A stretch of 37,680 bases of DNA from positions 1 to 37,680 of the forward strand of contig DATDXN010000018.1 of NCBI GenBank assembly GCA_035289305.1, written 5' to 3'. Of this stretch, positions 7,186 to 14,812 are shown one piece after another; positions within the stretch are counted from its first letter, which is position 1; every line of letters starts with the position of its first letter. Source of the stretch: DATDXN01 sp035289305 (lineage in GTDB: Bacteria; Patescibacteriota; Microgenomatia; UBA1406; HO2-37-13b). The position numbers were made by a program, and so were the translations under genes. The notes below the pieces were generated by a model that was not told the origin of the DNA, did no database searches, and worked only from the letters and a program-made list of their open reading frames with translations.

Positions 7186-7244
7186 GAGCTAAATACACAC
7201 GTTCGCCAGAAATAATTATTCGCCCCGATCCCGTGATACGATTT

Positions 7245-7269
7245 CCTTGAAATATGTCATATTTCAAGG
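7245..7269. promoter_or_regulatory. Perfect 25-nt palindrome upstream of fic
   Basis: Arms CCTTGAAATATG and CATATTTCAAGG are perfect inverted repeats of 12 bp around a single T. The site lies in the 171-nt gap between hrcA and fic, upstream of the fic promoter. Symmetry with no loop suggests a dimeric DNA-binding protein site rather than an RNA hairpin. The regulator is unknown. Confidence 0.7.
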
Positions 7270-7279
7270 AGTCTTATTC

Positions 7280-7301
7280 CTCAAAATGTATCAATTTTGA
7301 G
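7280..7301. promoter_or_regulatory. Second palindrome upstream of fic
   Basis: Arms CTCAAAAT and ATTTTGAG form an 8-bp inverted repeat around GTATCA. Its centre is about 33 bp from the first palindrome's centre, close to three helical turns. The two share a C-T-(T/C)-(G/A)-A-A-A-T type half-site, so they may bind the same factor. Confidence 0.6.
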
Positions 7302-7318
7302 ATCACAAGCTAATACCC

Positions 7319-7348
7319 TTTACTATTCGTCTAAAAATCGTCTATAAT
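7319..7348 (+). promoter_or_regulatory. Promoter of fic, -10 box 8 nt before ATG
   Basis: TTTACT (7319-7324) is separated by 18 nt from TATAAT (7343-7348). Eight bases later comes the ATG at 7357, leaving no room for a Shine-Dalgarno. Confidence 0.55.
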
Positions 7349-7356
7349 ATGTCTAT

Positions 7357-8391
7357 ATGTTTCATGCTCAATATACTATTACCGATATATTGTTAGGACA
7401 GATTAAACGTATTAATAATCTTATCAATGAACTGAATAACAGACGATTTCCCCATATTATACTTATTGAACTGGAAAAAACGGCTCGAGCTGTATCTGTT
7501 TACGCCTCAACGAGTATTGAGGGTAATCCGCTTCCTTTAACAGAGGTGAAAAAAATTTTAAAGTCGCAACCAACGAATATCAGAGTAAGCGAACGCGAGG
7601 TGTTAAATTATAACAAAGCTTTAGAGCATTTGGATAAAAAACCTGAAGAAGGAGAAGTGAAATTATCGCTTGATTTTATTTTAAAAATCCAAAAGCAGGT
7701 AACTGACGGACTTTTACCCTCATTTGAATCGGGACGCTTAAGACAAAAACCAGTCGTCGTCAATGATCCGCGAAACAACAAAGTAATTTACTTACCGCCT
7801 GATGCAAAAGATGTACCACTCCTTATAGAAGAACTTATCTTATTTATAAACAAAAATAAGGATCACGTAGACGCTCTTATTCTTGCCGGCATTTTCCATA
7901 AACAGATGGTGATTATTCATCCTTTTATGGACGGCAACGGTAGGACAACACGACTTATGACAAAGGTACTTTTGGCTGAAATGGGACTCAATACGTTTAA
8001 TCTTTTCAGCTTTGAAAATTATTACAACTCAAACGTTACCAAATACTTTCAAACCGTCGGAGAGTATGGTAATTATTATGAATTAGTAGATAAAGTAGAT
8101 TTTACAAGGTGGCTTGAGTATTTTACCGAAGGCATTATTGACGAATTGCTGCGAGTTCAAAAATTGCTCCCGGAAATAGCTTTGACCCCTCAAACACAAT
8201 TACAATCACATCATCTCAAAATACTTGGATTCATTAAAAAAAGAGGTTTTATTTCAGACAGAGATTATGCAAACCTTACTGAACGAGCAAAAGCTACACG
8301 AGCAATTGATTTTCAGAAACTGATTGATTTGGGACTTATTGAAAGAAAAGGGAAAGGGAAAGCGACTTATTACGCATTAAAGGAAAAATAG
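7357..8391 (+). CDS. Fic-domain AMPylase with C-terminal winged helix, class II
   Basis: Fic enzymes transfer AMP (or other nucleotide moieties) to Ser, Thr or Tyr side chains of target proteins. The 344-residue protein carries the complete active-site motif HPFMDGNGRTTR at residues 188-199. An N-terminal STSIEGN at 51-57 matches the auto-inhibitory (S/T)xxxE(G/N) motif, with E55 expected to block ATP binding, so it belongs to class II. The segment YLPPDAKDVPLLIEEL corresponds to the flap region. The C-terminal 65 residues (from about 280) form a winged-helix domain ending RKGKGKATYYAL. No antitoxin gene is needed because the inhibitory helix is built in. Codon usage is visibly more AT-rich than in the chaperone operon, which hints at transfer. 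Targets are unknown. Confidence 0.93.
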   Translation: MFHAQYTITDILLGQIKRINNLINELNNRRFPHIILIELEKTARAVSVYASTSIEGNPLPLTEVKKILKSQPTNIRVSEREVLNYNKALEHLDKKPEEGEVKLSLDFILKIQKQVTDGLLPSFESGRLRQKPVVVNDPRNNKVIYLPPDAKDVPLLIEELILFINKNKDHVDALILAGIFHKQMVIIHPFMDGNGRTTRLMTKVLLAEMGLNTFNLFSFENYYNSNVTKYFQTVGEYGNYYELVDKVDFTRWLEYFTEGIIDELLRVQKLLPEIALTPQTQLQSHHLKILGFIKKRGFISDRDYANLTERAKATRAIDFQKLIDLGLIERKGKGKATYYALKEK

Positions 8392-8410
8392 TTCTTGCAT
8401 TCTGTTTTTT

Positions 8411-8427
8411 CTGCTATAATAGTATCT
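8411..8427 (+). promoter_or_regulatory. Extended -10 box 7 nt before the ATG at 8428
   Basis: TGCTATAAT (TGnTATAAT; -10 at 8415-8420) is followed by seven bases and ATG. This decides the start at 8428: an upstream TTG at 8395 would lie upstream of the transcription start. Confidence 0.55.
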
Positions 8428-9087
8428 ATGGATCAACACGAGAACCCATCGCCGTCGTTTATCAATATCTTCGTTCTTCTCCTTTTTGCCGTGGTGATAG
8501 CTGGCGCATCAGCCGTGACTACGTATGTACTCCTGAACACACGATCAAATGAACCGCAAACTATTGCGCAACCAACGAGCACGCCAATTGATACACGACC
8601 AACCACCACTGACGAGACGGCGGGGTGGAAGGTGTATAGAAATGAAGAGTATGGATTTGAAATGAAATATCCTTTAAATTGGACAATCACAAAAGAAGGT
8701 TCTGAAACATCAGTAAATCTTTTAAGATTTTTTGTTGTTGCATTTGCAGATATCATACAAGTAGAGAAGAAAAACGAACAGAGGGCTGGAGAAATTCCCT
8801 GTACAGCAGGTATATATATCTATAAGAATGCTAAAACATTAACTGCTTATGACTGGGCTATTGAAAAATGGGGAAGACCAGAAAATAGAGAAGGAGGAAT
8901 ACTCTCTGCAGTAAAAATTAATAACTTAGAAGGACTAAAGTATGAATTTTTAAGTATTGGAAGGATAAATGTTTTGTTATCCAAGAACGACAATATAATT
9001 GTTATACGAACAACCTTAGGTAGTAGTTGTGCAAACCTTAACTTTATTTTTGATCAAATGCTTTCCACCTTCAAATTCTTGGATTAA
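8428..9087 (+). CDS. Membrane-anchored PsbP-like protein of unknown function
   Basis: The 219-residue protein has one N-terminal membrane helix (about residues 12-35, FINIFVLLLFAVVIAGASAV), a Thr/Pro-rich linker with PTSTPIDTRPTTT, and a globular domain beginning WKVYRNEEYGFEMKYPLNW. That opening is typical of the PsbP-like domains widespread in Patescibacteria, placed outside the cell. A cysteine pair in the domain could form a disulfide. No enzyme motif is seen. The start at 8428 is chosen because a -10 box lies 7 nt before it. It follows fic by 36 nt but has its own promoter. Two bases after its stop a palindromic repeat region begins. Confidence 0.72.
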   Translation: MDQHENPSPSFINIFVLLLFAVVIAGASAVTTYVLLNTRSNEPQTIAQPTSTPIDTRPTTTDETAGWKVYRNEEYGFEMKYPLNWTITKEGSETSVNLLRFFVVAFADIIQVEKKNEQRAGEIPCTAGIYIYKNAKTLTAYDWAIEKWGRPENREGGILSAVKINNLEGLKYEFLSIGRINVLLSKNDNIIVIRTTLGSSCANLNFIFDQMLSTFKFLD

Positions 9088-9097
9088 ACGGGAATAA

Positions 9098-9116
9098 ATC
9101 CCGATTAAATCGGGAT
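9098..9116. repeat. Dispersed palindromic repeat, second copy
   Basis: ATCCCGAT and ATCGGGAT form an 8-bp stem around TAA. It matches the hairpin at 5831-5849 including the flanking GGAATAAA and AAA. It lies just 3' of the gene at 8428 and 11 nt upstream of the rpsO -35 box. In the + direction there is no T-run, so terminator function is doubtful. Confidence 0.72.
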
Positions 9117-9126
9117 AAAATGCGAC

Positions 9127-9156
9127 TTGCACTTTACTGACTATATTTGATATAAT
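9127..9156 (+). promoter_or_regulatory. Promoter of rpsO-pnp
   Basis: TTGCAC (9127-9132) and TATAAT (9151-9156) are 18 nt apart, and TGA precedes the -10 to give an extended box. The ATG follows 14 nt after the -10, leaving a leader of about seven bases. Confidence 0.65.
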
Positions 9157-9170
9157 AGTCTTAATATCGT

Positions 9171-9491
9171 ATGAAAAAGACGAAAAAAGAAAAGGCTGCG
9201 CCTCAAACTGTTTCTCCAAAAGCAAACGGCCAGGTAGAGGATAAACAAAAGATTATCAACGAGTTTGCCGTCAAAAAAGGGGATACCGGATCGCCTGAAG
9301 TGCAGGTGGCTCTCTTATCTCTCAAGATCAAAAATCTGACCGACCATCTTGAAGAGAATCCGAAGGATAATCACTCGCGCCGAGGCTTACTCAAAGTCGT
9401 TGCCAAACGGAGGAGAATTTTGAATTATCTTGAGAAAAAAGATGACAAACGTTATAAACTATTAGTGAAAAAAGTCAGTTTAAAAAAATAA
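9171..9491 (+). CDS. rpsO: 30S ribosomal protein uS15
   Basis: S15 binds 16S rRNA helices 20-22 and organises the platform of the small subunit. The 106-residue protein has a Lys-rich N-terminal extension of about 20 residues and then the conserved body: FAVKKGDTGSPEVQVALLS, KIKNLTDHL, DNHSRRGLLKVVAKRRRILNYL and DKRYKLLVKKV. The extension makes it longer than the usual 88-90 residues. It is followed after 58 nt by pnp, the rpsO-pnp order seen in many bacteria. The short gap holds no clear terminator. Confidence 0.97.
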   Translation: MKKTKKEKAAPQTVSPKANGQVEDKQKIINEFAVKKGDTGSPEVQVALLSLKIKNLTDHLEENPKDNHSRRGLLKVVAKRRRILNYLEKKDDKRYKLLVKKVSLKK

Positions 9492-9549
9492 GACTTCTTT
9501 TTTTCCTGTACAAAAAAACCGCAACGATTGACTATACGATAACTATTTT

Positions 9550-11658
9550 ATGAATATACACAAAAAATCACTCACGCTTGGAGATAAAACATTGCATATA
9601 CAAATTGGCAAGCTCGCCCAAGCTGCTGATGTTTCTATTTTGGGGAGGCTCGGAGACACCTGTGTATTGGTGACGGTCGTTGCCGGAAGGGAACGGCCAG
9701 ACCTTGGCTATTTTCCCCTTGGGGTCGAGTACGTAGAAAAACTCTATGCCGGAGGCCGGATCAAGGGTTCTCGATGGGTCAAACGGGAGGGACGACCGTC
9801 AGATGAGGCGATTTTGACCGCGCGCCTCATTGACCGCTCCATACGACCGCTTTTCCATAAGTCGTACAAAAAAGAAGTACAAGTCGTCGCAACACTTCTT
9901 TCAATTGACGGCATCAATTCTCCAGACATCGTATCTGCCATCGCCACTTCTTTGGCGCTTCACCTGTCAAGCATTCCCTGGAAAGGGCCTATTGGCACAA
10001 TCCGCATTGGATATGTGAAGGAAAATGGCGACGAGGAAGGAACATTTGTGGTCAATCCCGACGAACAAGACCAGAAATTCTCCCGGCTTGATCTCGTCGT
10101 TTCATCAAGGGAAGAAAAAGTCGTCATGATCGAGGCAAAAGGAGAGATCGTCCCCGAAAAAATTATTATTGAAGCGATTGAAAAAGCAAAAGAGGAAAAT
10201 AAAAAAATTATCCAGTTTATTGAAGATATACGAAAAGAAATCGGCAAACCAAAAGAAAAAAATCATGAAGGGGAAAAGAGTGATGAGATTATGGATGTTT
10301 TGAGAAAAAAATATGCGCATCATCTTGATCGAATCATGCTCAAAAAGGGAGGAAAGGAAAAAGACGATGAAGATGATTTGGAGCTTATCATCGAGGAAAT
10401 ATATAAAGAATTTGAAGATACGTATACGAAAAAAGAAATCGCAGAAACCATCACGCAATTTACGCATCAGAAAATACGCGAGGGAATTTTGAAAGACAAA
10501 AAACGTATCGATGGACGGGGGCCTGATGAAATAAGGCCTCTCACTGTCGAAAACTCCGTACTTCCCCGTACCCATGGTTCAGCGCTGTTTCAGCGCGGAT
10601 CAACGCAAGTGCTTTCAATCGCGACACTTGGTTCACCAACACTTGAGCAACTCATAGAAAGCCCGGAAGGTGAGGCAGCGAAGCGCTACCTCCACCATTA
10701 TTATATGCCCCCCTATTCTGTTGGCGAGACCGGGAGACTTGGCTCGCCCTCGCGCCGTGAGATAGGGCATGGAGCTTTGGCGGAGAAAGCAATTGAACCA
10801 GTGCTTCCCTCACAAGAAAAGTTCCCCTATGCAATACGCGTCGTTTCTGAAGTGCTTTCCTCAAACGGCTCAACCTCCATGGCCGCGACCTGTGGTTCCT
10901 CACTTGCTCTGATGGATGCGGGCGTACCCATCACTGCCGCAGTTGCCGGTATTTCCATCGGACTCGTATCAAAAAGCGATGATGAGTATGTTCTTCTTAC
11001 CGATATTTCGGGTATTGAAGATTTTGCAGGAGAAATGGATTTCAAAATCGCAGGATGCGAAAAAGGAGTGACCGCGATACAGCTTGATGTAAAAAATGCG
11101 GGCTTGACCAGTAGAATGATCATAGAAACCTTTGAAAAAGCGCACAAAGCGCGACTGCACATCCTTGAGAAAATGAATGCAATCATCAAAAAGCCACGAG
11201 GCGAGCTTTCACAGTATGCGCCAAAAGTCGTCGTGTTGACTCCCCCGCCTGACAAAATCGGCGAGATTATCGGCCCGGGAGGAAAAAATATCAAACAAAT
11301 CATTGCTAAAACACAGACACAGGTTGATGTTTCAGATGATGGAAAAGTCAGCATCACCGGTATTGACCGCACCATGGTAGATGAGGCAGTCAAACTGATC
11401 AACAATGTGTACCGCAAAATTGATGTGGGAGAGACTTTCACCGGTGAGGTCAAACGTATCATGCCTTTTGGCGCGTTTGTCGAGTTTTTGCCCGGCAAAG
11501 AGGGACTCGTACACGTATCGCGTATGGGAAGAGGCTATGTCAAAGATCCCCACGAGGTCGTCAAAATCGGCCAAAAAGTCTCTGTCCGCGTCTATCAGAT
11601 TGATAATCAGGGAAGGACTAATCTTGAAATGGGCAAAGAATCTCCCCCTTCTGCTTAA
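9550..11658 (+). CDS. pnp: Polyribonucleotide nucleotidyltransferase (PNPase)
   Basis: PNPase degrades RNA 3' to 5' by phosphorolysis, and in reverse can add tails. The 702-residue protein has two RNase PH domains (first about 10-140, second about 320-550 with ENSVLPRTHGSALFQRGSTQVL and EGEAAKRYLHHYYMPPYSVGE), joined by a highly charged helical region rich in Lys and Glu. A KH domain with IIGPGGKNIKQII follows, then an S1 domain ending with VKRIMPFGAFVEFLPGKEGLVHVS. The length is close to E. coli PNPase (711). It is downstream of rpsO and probably shares its promoter; TTGACT with weak AT-rich boxes before the ATG may add a secondary one. Confidence 0.98.
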   Translation: MNIHKKSLTLGDKTLHIQIGKLAQAADVSILGRLGDTCVLVTVVAGRERPDLGYFPLGVEYVEKLYAGGRIKGSRWVKREGRPSDEAILTARLIDRSIRPLFHKSYKKEVQVVATLLSIDGINSPDIVSAIATSLALHLSSIPWKGPIGTIRIGYVKENGDEEGTFVVNPDEQDQKFSRLDLVVSSREEKVVMIEAKGEIVPEKIIIEAIEKAKEENKKIIQFIEDIRKEIGKPKEKNHEGEKSDEIMDVLRKKYAHHLDRIMLKKGGKEKDDEDDLELIIEEIYKEFEDTYTKKEIAETITQFTHQKIREGILKDKKRIDGRGPDEIRPLTVENSVLPRTHGSALFQRGSTQVLSIATLGSPTLEQLIESPEGEAAKRYLHHYYMPPYSVGETGRLGSPSRREIGHGALAEKAIEPVLPSQEKFPYAIRVVSEVLSSNGSTSMAATCGSSLALMDAGVPITAAVAGISIGLVSKSDDEYVLLTDISGIEDFAGEMDFKIAGCEKGVTAIQLDVKNAGLTSRMIIETFEKAHKARLHILEKMNAIIKKPRGELSQYAPKVVVLTPPPDKIGEIIGPGGKNIKQIIAKTQTQVDVSDDGKVSITGIDRTMVDEAVKLINNVYRKIDVGETFTGEVKRIMPFGAFVEFLPGKEGLVHVSRMGRGYVKDPHEVVKIGQKVSVRVYQIDNQGRTNLEMGKESPPSA

Positions 11659-11700
11659 TTAAAATACCCTCATCATCATTGTAAAATCAAGGCGGAATGT

Positions 11701-11716
11701 TATATACTAACACCAT
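11701..11716 (+). promoter_or_regulatory. -10 box 8-10 nt before ftsK ATG
   Basis: TATATA (11701-11706, preceded by TGT as an extended -10) or TATACT (11703-11708) lies 10 or 8 nt before the ATG. A TTGTAA lies 18 nt upstream of TATACT. No Shine-Dalgarno is seen. Confidence 0.5.
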
Positions 11717-13846
11717 ATGCCGCGAAGAAAAAAATCGTTCAAACTGCCGTTTGTCAAATTCAAGATTCATAAAGGAACACTTTTCAATACCATTGGATTT
11801 CTCATTATTGCAGCGGCACTCATCTTGCTTGCGTCTTTTTTCCAAAAAGGAGACATACTGATCCTCATCAACAATAAACTGCGAGAACTTTTTGGATTTT
11901 TTTCAGTGTTGGTCAGCGCCATTCTTTTCCTTATCGGATCGCACTTTTTCAATACAAAGAAACTCAAAATCATCAAGGGCAATATCACGATCGGCAGCAT
12001 ACTCATTTTTGTCGCGCTCCTTGGCATTGGACAATCCGGGCGCTACGGCGTGATCATCTTTACCAATTTGAAACTCGATTTTTCCACTTTTGGCGCTCTC
12101 GTTATACTTCTTATCACCTTTATTATCGGCGTTATTTTATTTTTAAACACATCAATAGATACGTTTCTTATGGCTGTTGTCAAAATAATAAAAATGCTTG
12201 CTGCATCTTTTAAAAATCTTTTCTTCGCGCCTCAAGATGAAAAGAAAACACAAAAAAAAGAAAAAATCAGGGAGGAATTTATCAAAGATAAAAAAACTTC
12301 ACCTACTGTTTCTCCTCCTCCCCTATCGTTTCAACCGCCAGTGCTTCGCGAGACACCAACATCTACTCATCAATCCGCTCTCAAAATCAGGCCACTTCCC
12401 AAAGACAAACAATCCACATGGGTCTATCCGCCTGTCTCACTCCTTTCAGACATCACCCAAAAAGAGGCTGATCGAGGCGATGTGAAACATAACTCCGACA
12501 CCATTGAAAAAACACTCGAGAGCTTTGGTATACGCGCGCAGGTCGCCGAGGTCAATCGCGGCCCCACCGTGACCCAATATGCTATTGAGATTGTGCGCGG
12601 GACAAAACTCTCAAAAATCACGTCTCTTTCCAATGACTTGGCCCTTGCTCTTGCTGCAAGCACCGGGCAAGTACGTATCGAAGCTCCCATACCCGGCCGC
12701 TCCATGGTGGGAATTGAAATACCCAATAAAAAAGCAGAAATGGTGACATTTAAGAAACTTATTTCATCCTCTCTTTTTGTGAAAAATCAAGATCCACTAC
12801 TTGTGCCGCTTGGCCTTGATGTTGCAGGAAATCCTGTGGCAACCAGCATCAACAAAATGCCCCACGTACTTATTGCAGGCACTACTGGTTCGGGAAAATC
12901 AGTACTTCTTAACGCATGGATTTGTTCATTTTTGTTTCGGGTAAAACCAGAGGAGTTGCGCCTTATTTTGGTTGATCCCAAACGCGTTGAACTCACGCTC
13001 TACAATGGTATCCCGCATCTTTTGACCGAAGTCATTGTCGAGCCGGAGAAAATCATTTCTGCGCTTAAATGGACCGTGGCAGAAATGGAAAACCGCTACA
13101 AGATTTTCTCCAAAGCAGGAGTGCGCAATCTTGAAGGATATAACGAACTTCCTGATGTTGAGAAAATTCCCTATATTGTCCTCATTATTGATGAACTTGC
13201 GGATTTGATGATTTTCGCGCCCGGGGAGGTTGAGGAACGCATTACTCGCATTGCCCAGATGGCCCGGGCGACTGGCATACACCTCATCCTTGCGACTCAA
13301 AGACCATCGGTAGATGTCATCACGGGCCTTATGAAAGCAAATATCCCAACTCGTATCGCCTTTAATGTCGCGAGCATGATTGACTCGCGCGTGGTTCTTG
13401 ATATGCCGGGCGCGGAGAAACTCTTGGGCAAAGGAGATATGTTGTTTCTCCCTCCTGATCAACCAAAACCTCGACGTATTCAAGGTCCCTACATCGCTGA
13501 AAAAGACGTCCTGGGAGTGGTGAAGTTTCTCAAGCAACAAACACCAGTTGTCGAATATACCGAAGAGATCACCAATCAAAAGGTATCATCGAGCGGGCTG
13601 GGCATGGAAGGGGAAAATATGGGAGAAAAAGATGAACTTTTTTACAAGTCGCTTGAGCTTATCAGCCATCAGGAAAAAGCATCCGCATCACTTCTGCAGC
13701 GCAGGTTTTCTGTCGGCTACACACGCGCGGCGCGCATTTTGGATCAGCTTGAAAAAGAAGGGTATGTAGGGCCATCGGATGGATCAAAACCCCGCGACGT
13801 CATCCGCAGACCTTCTACCGAAACAACTCCACAACAACAAGAATGA
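11717..13846 (+). CDS. ftsK: DNA translocase FtsK/SpoIIIE
   Basis: FtsK is a septal, ATP-driven DNA pump that clears chromosome ends during division. The 709-residue protein starts with a basic tail and about four membrane helices (first at about 25-45), then a Pro/Thr-rich linker. The alpha-beta motor follows: Walker A GTTGSGKS at 388-395, Walker B LIIDELADLM with D492-E493, and the segments VDPKRVELTLY and ATQRPSVDVITG. The C-terminal gamma winged helix includes SLLQRRFSVGYTRAARILDQLE, the DNA-reading (KOPS-type) module. It is shorter than E. coli FtsK because the linker is short, as in SpoIIIE. The TGA stop abuts the stop of the convergent mltG with no spacer. Confidence 0.98.
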   Translation: MPRRKKSFKLPFVKFKIHKGTLFNTIGFLIIAAALILLASFFQKGDILILINNKLRELFGFFSVLVSAILFLIGSHFFNTKKLKIIKGNITIGSILIFVALLGIGQSGRYGVIIFTNLKLDFSTFGALVILLITFIIGVILFLNTSIDTFLMAVVKIIKMLAASFKNLFFAPQDEKKTQKKEKIREEFIKDKKTSPTVSPPPLSFQPPVLRETPTSTHQSALKIRPLPKDKQSTWVYPPVSLLSDITQKEADRGDVKHNSDTIEKTLESFGIRAQVAEVNRGPTVTQYAIEIVRGTKLSKITSLSNDLALALAASTGQVRIEAPIPGRSMVGIEIPNKKAEMVTFKKLISSSLFVKNQDPLLVPLGLDVAGNPVATSINKMPHVLIAGTTGSGKSVLLNAWICSFLFRVKPEELRLILVDPKRVELTLYNGIPHLLTEVIVEPEKIISALKWTVAEMENRYKIFSKAGVRNLEGYNELPDVEKIPYIVLIIDELADLMIFAPGEVEERITRIAQMARATGIHLILATQRPSVDVITGLMKANIPTRIAFNVASMIDSRVVLDMPGAEKLLGKGDMLFLPPDQPKPRRIQGPYIAEKDVLGVVKFLKQQTPVVEYTEEITNQKVSSSGLGMEGENMGEKDELFYKSLELISHQEKASASLLQRRFSVGYTRAARILDQLEKEGYVGPSDGSKPRDVIRRPSTETTPQQQE

Positions 13847-14809
13847 TTACCGCAGGTATTTTGCTACATTTTCATTGTGTTCTTCAATGGTTTTTGCATA
13901 GTGCATTTTGCCTGTTTTATCGGAGAGATAATACCAGTAGGGCGTATTGATATCAGCCGAAACGACCGCATCAAGTGAAGCTCTCCCTGGATTGCTGATT
14001 GGTGTTGGAGGAAGTCCCGGGTTTTTGTACGAGTTGTACGGCGAATCAATTGCCACGTCATCTGCCGTGAGGCTCGTTTTCCACCACGTTTTTTCAATAG
14101 GTTGGTATCCAAGCGCATATTGAATGGTCGCATCAATCTGCAGTGGCCAATCATTTCTGTAGCGCTTGAGGATAATTGAGGCGATTTCTTTGCGATCCTC
14201 ATCATGTCGAGCTTCCCGCTCCACAAGCGAGGCAATCGTCACAACCTCTTCATCGGTCAAACCTTTCTCTGTAGCTTTTTTACGATACGTGTCGCTAAAT
14301 TTTCTATTGAAATTTACCGATAAAATCGATATGACTCCTCCTGCGGTCGCATCTTTGGGGATAAGGTATGTATCGGGGAAAAGATACCCTTCCTGCGCCA
14401 CTTTCAAAAACTCAACCTCTGGGATGTTTAACTCCCGTGAAAAAAGATGCGCAACTTCTTCACTCCGTAAGCCTTCGATAATGGTCACCCATACATCAAG
14501 CGTGCCCTTGGTCAAACTTCTTGCCACTACATAGGCATCCATACTGGGAGAAAGCCGAAAATCTCCTGCCTGAATTTGAGAACTAATGCCTAGCTGACGA
14601 ACCACCAGATAAAAAACCACCCTATTTCGGATAAGTCCTTCATTCTCGAGACGTTTTGCAATGTGCGCGACACTCTCACCCTTTTGTATGACAAATATCT
14701 CTGATTCTTTTTGGGAAGCATTTACCGGAAGTGTTCCCTCTTTAAAGTACAGTAAAAACGCACCTATTCCTACGATGAGAATGATAATGATACTAATAAT
14801 TTTTTTCAT
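13847..14809 (-). CDS. mltG: Endolytic murein transglycosylase MltG (YceG)
   Basis: MltG cleaves nascent glycan strands in the membrane and is thought to set strand length. The 320-residue protein has one N-terminal membrane helix (2-21), a LysM-like region (VIQKGESVAHIAKRLENEGLI), and the YceG catalytic domain. The likely catalytic glutamate is E197 in TIASLVEREAR, matching E218 of E. coli MltG. Other family motifs are EGYLFPDTYLIP and LPPTPISNPGRASLDAV. It starts 3 nt after the upstream phosphorylase gene, so it is the last gene of the leftward murJ unit. MurJ and MltG both act on wall precursors or strands. Confidence 0.96.
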   Translation of the reverse strand: MKKIISIIIILIVGIGAFLLYFKEGTLPVNASQKESEIFVIQKGESVAHIAKRLENEGLIRNRVVFYLVVRQLGISSQIQAGDFRLSPSMDAYVVARSLTKGTLDVWVTIIEGLRSEEVAHLFSRELNIPEVEFLKVAQEGYLFPDTYLIPKDATAGGVISILSVNFNRKFSDTYRKKATEKGLTDEEVVTIASLVEREARHDEDRKEIASIILKRYRNDWPLQIDATIQYALGYQPIEKTWWKTSLTADDVAIDSPYNSYKNPGLPPTPISNPGRASLDAVVSADINTPYWYYLSDKTGKMHYAKTIEEHNENVAKYLR

Positions 14810-14812
14810 AAA

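Noticed and set aside
9098..9116. Rho-independent terminator
   Set aside because: The stem is good but followed by A-rich, not T-rich, sequence on the + strand, and the same element lies inside the chaperone operon.
10827..11498. Long open frame of 223 codons opposite pnp
   Set aside because: Antisense shadow of PNPase; no start signal and no recognisable domains.
12926..13579. Open frame of 217 codons opposite ftsK
   Set aside because: Antisense to the conserved motor domain; composition is that of a shadow frame.
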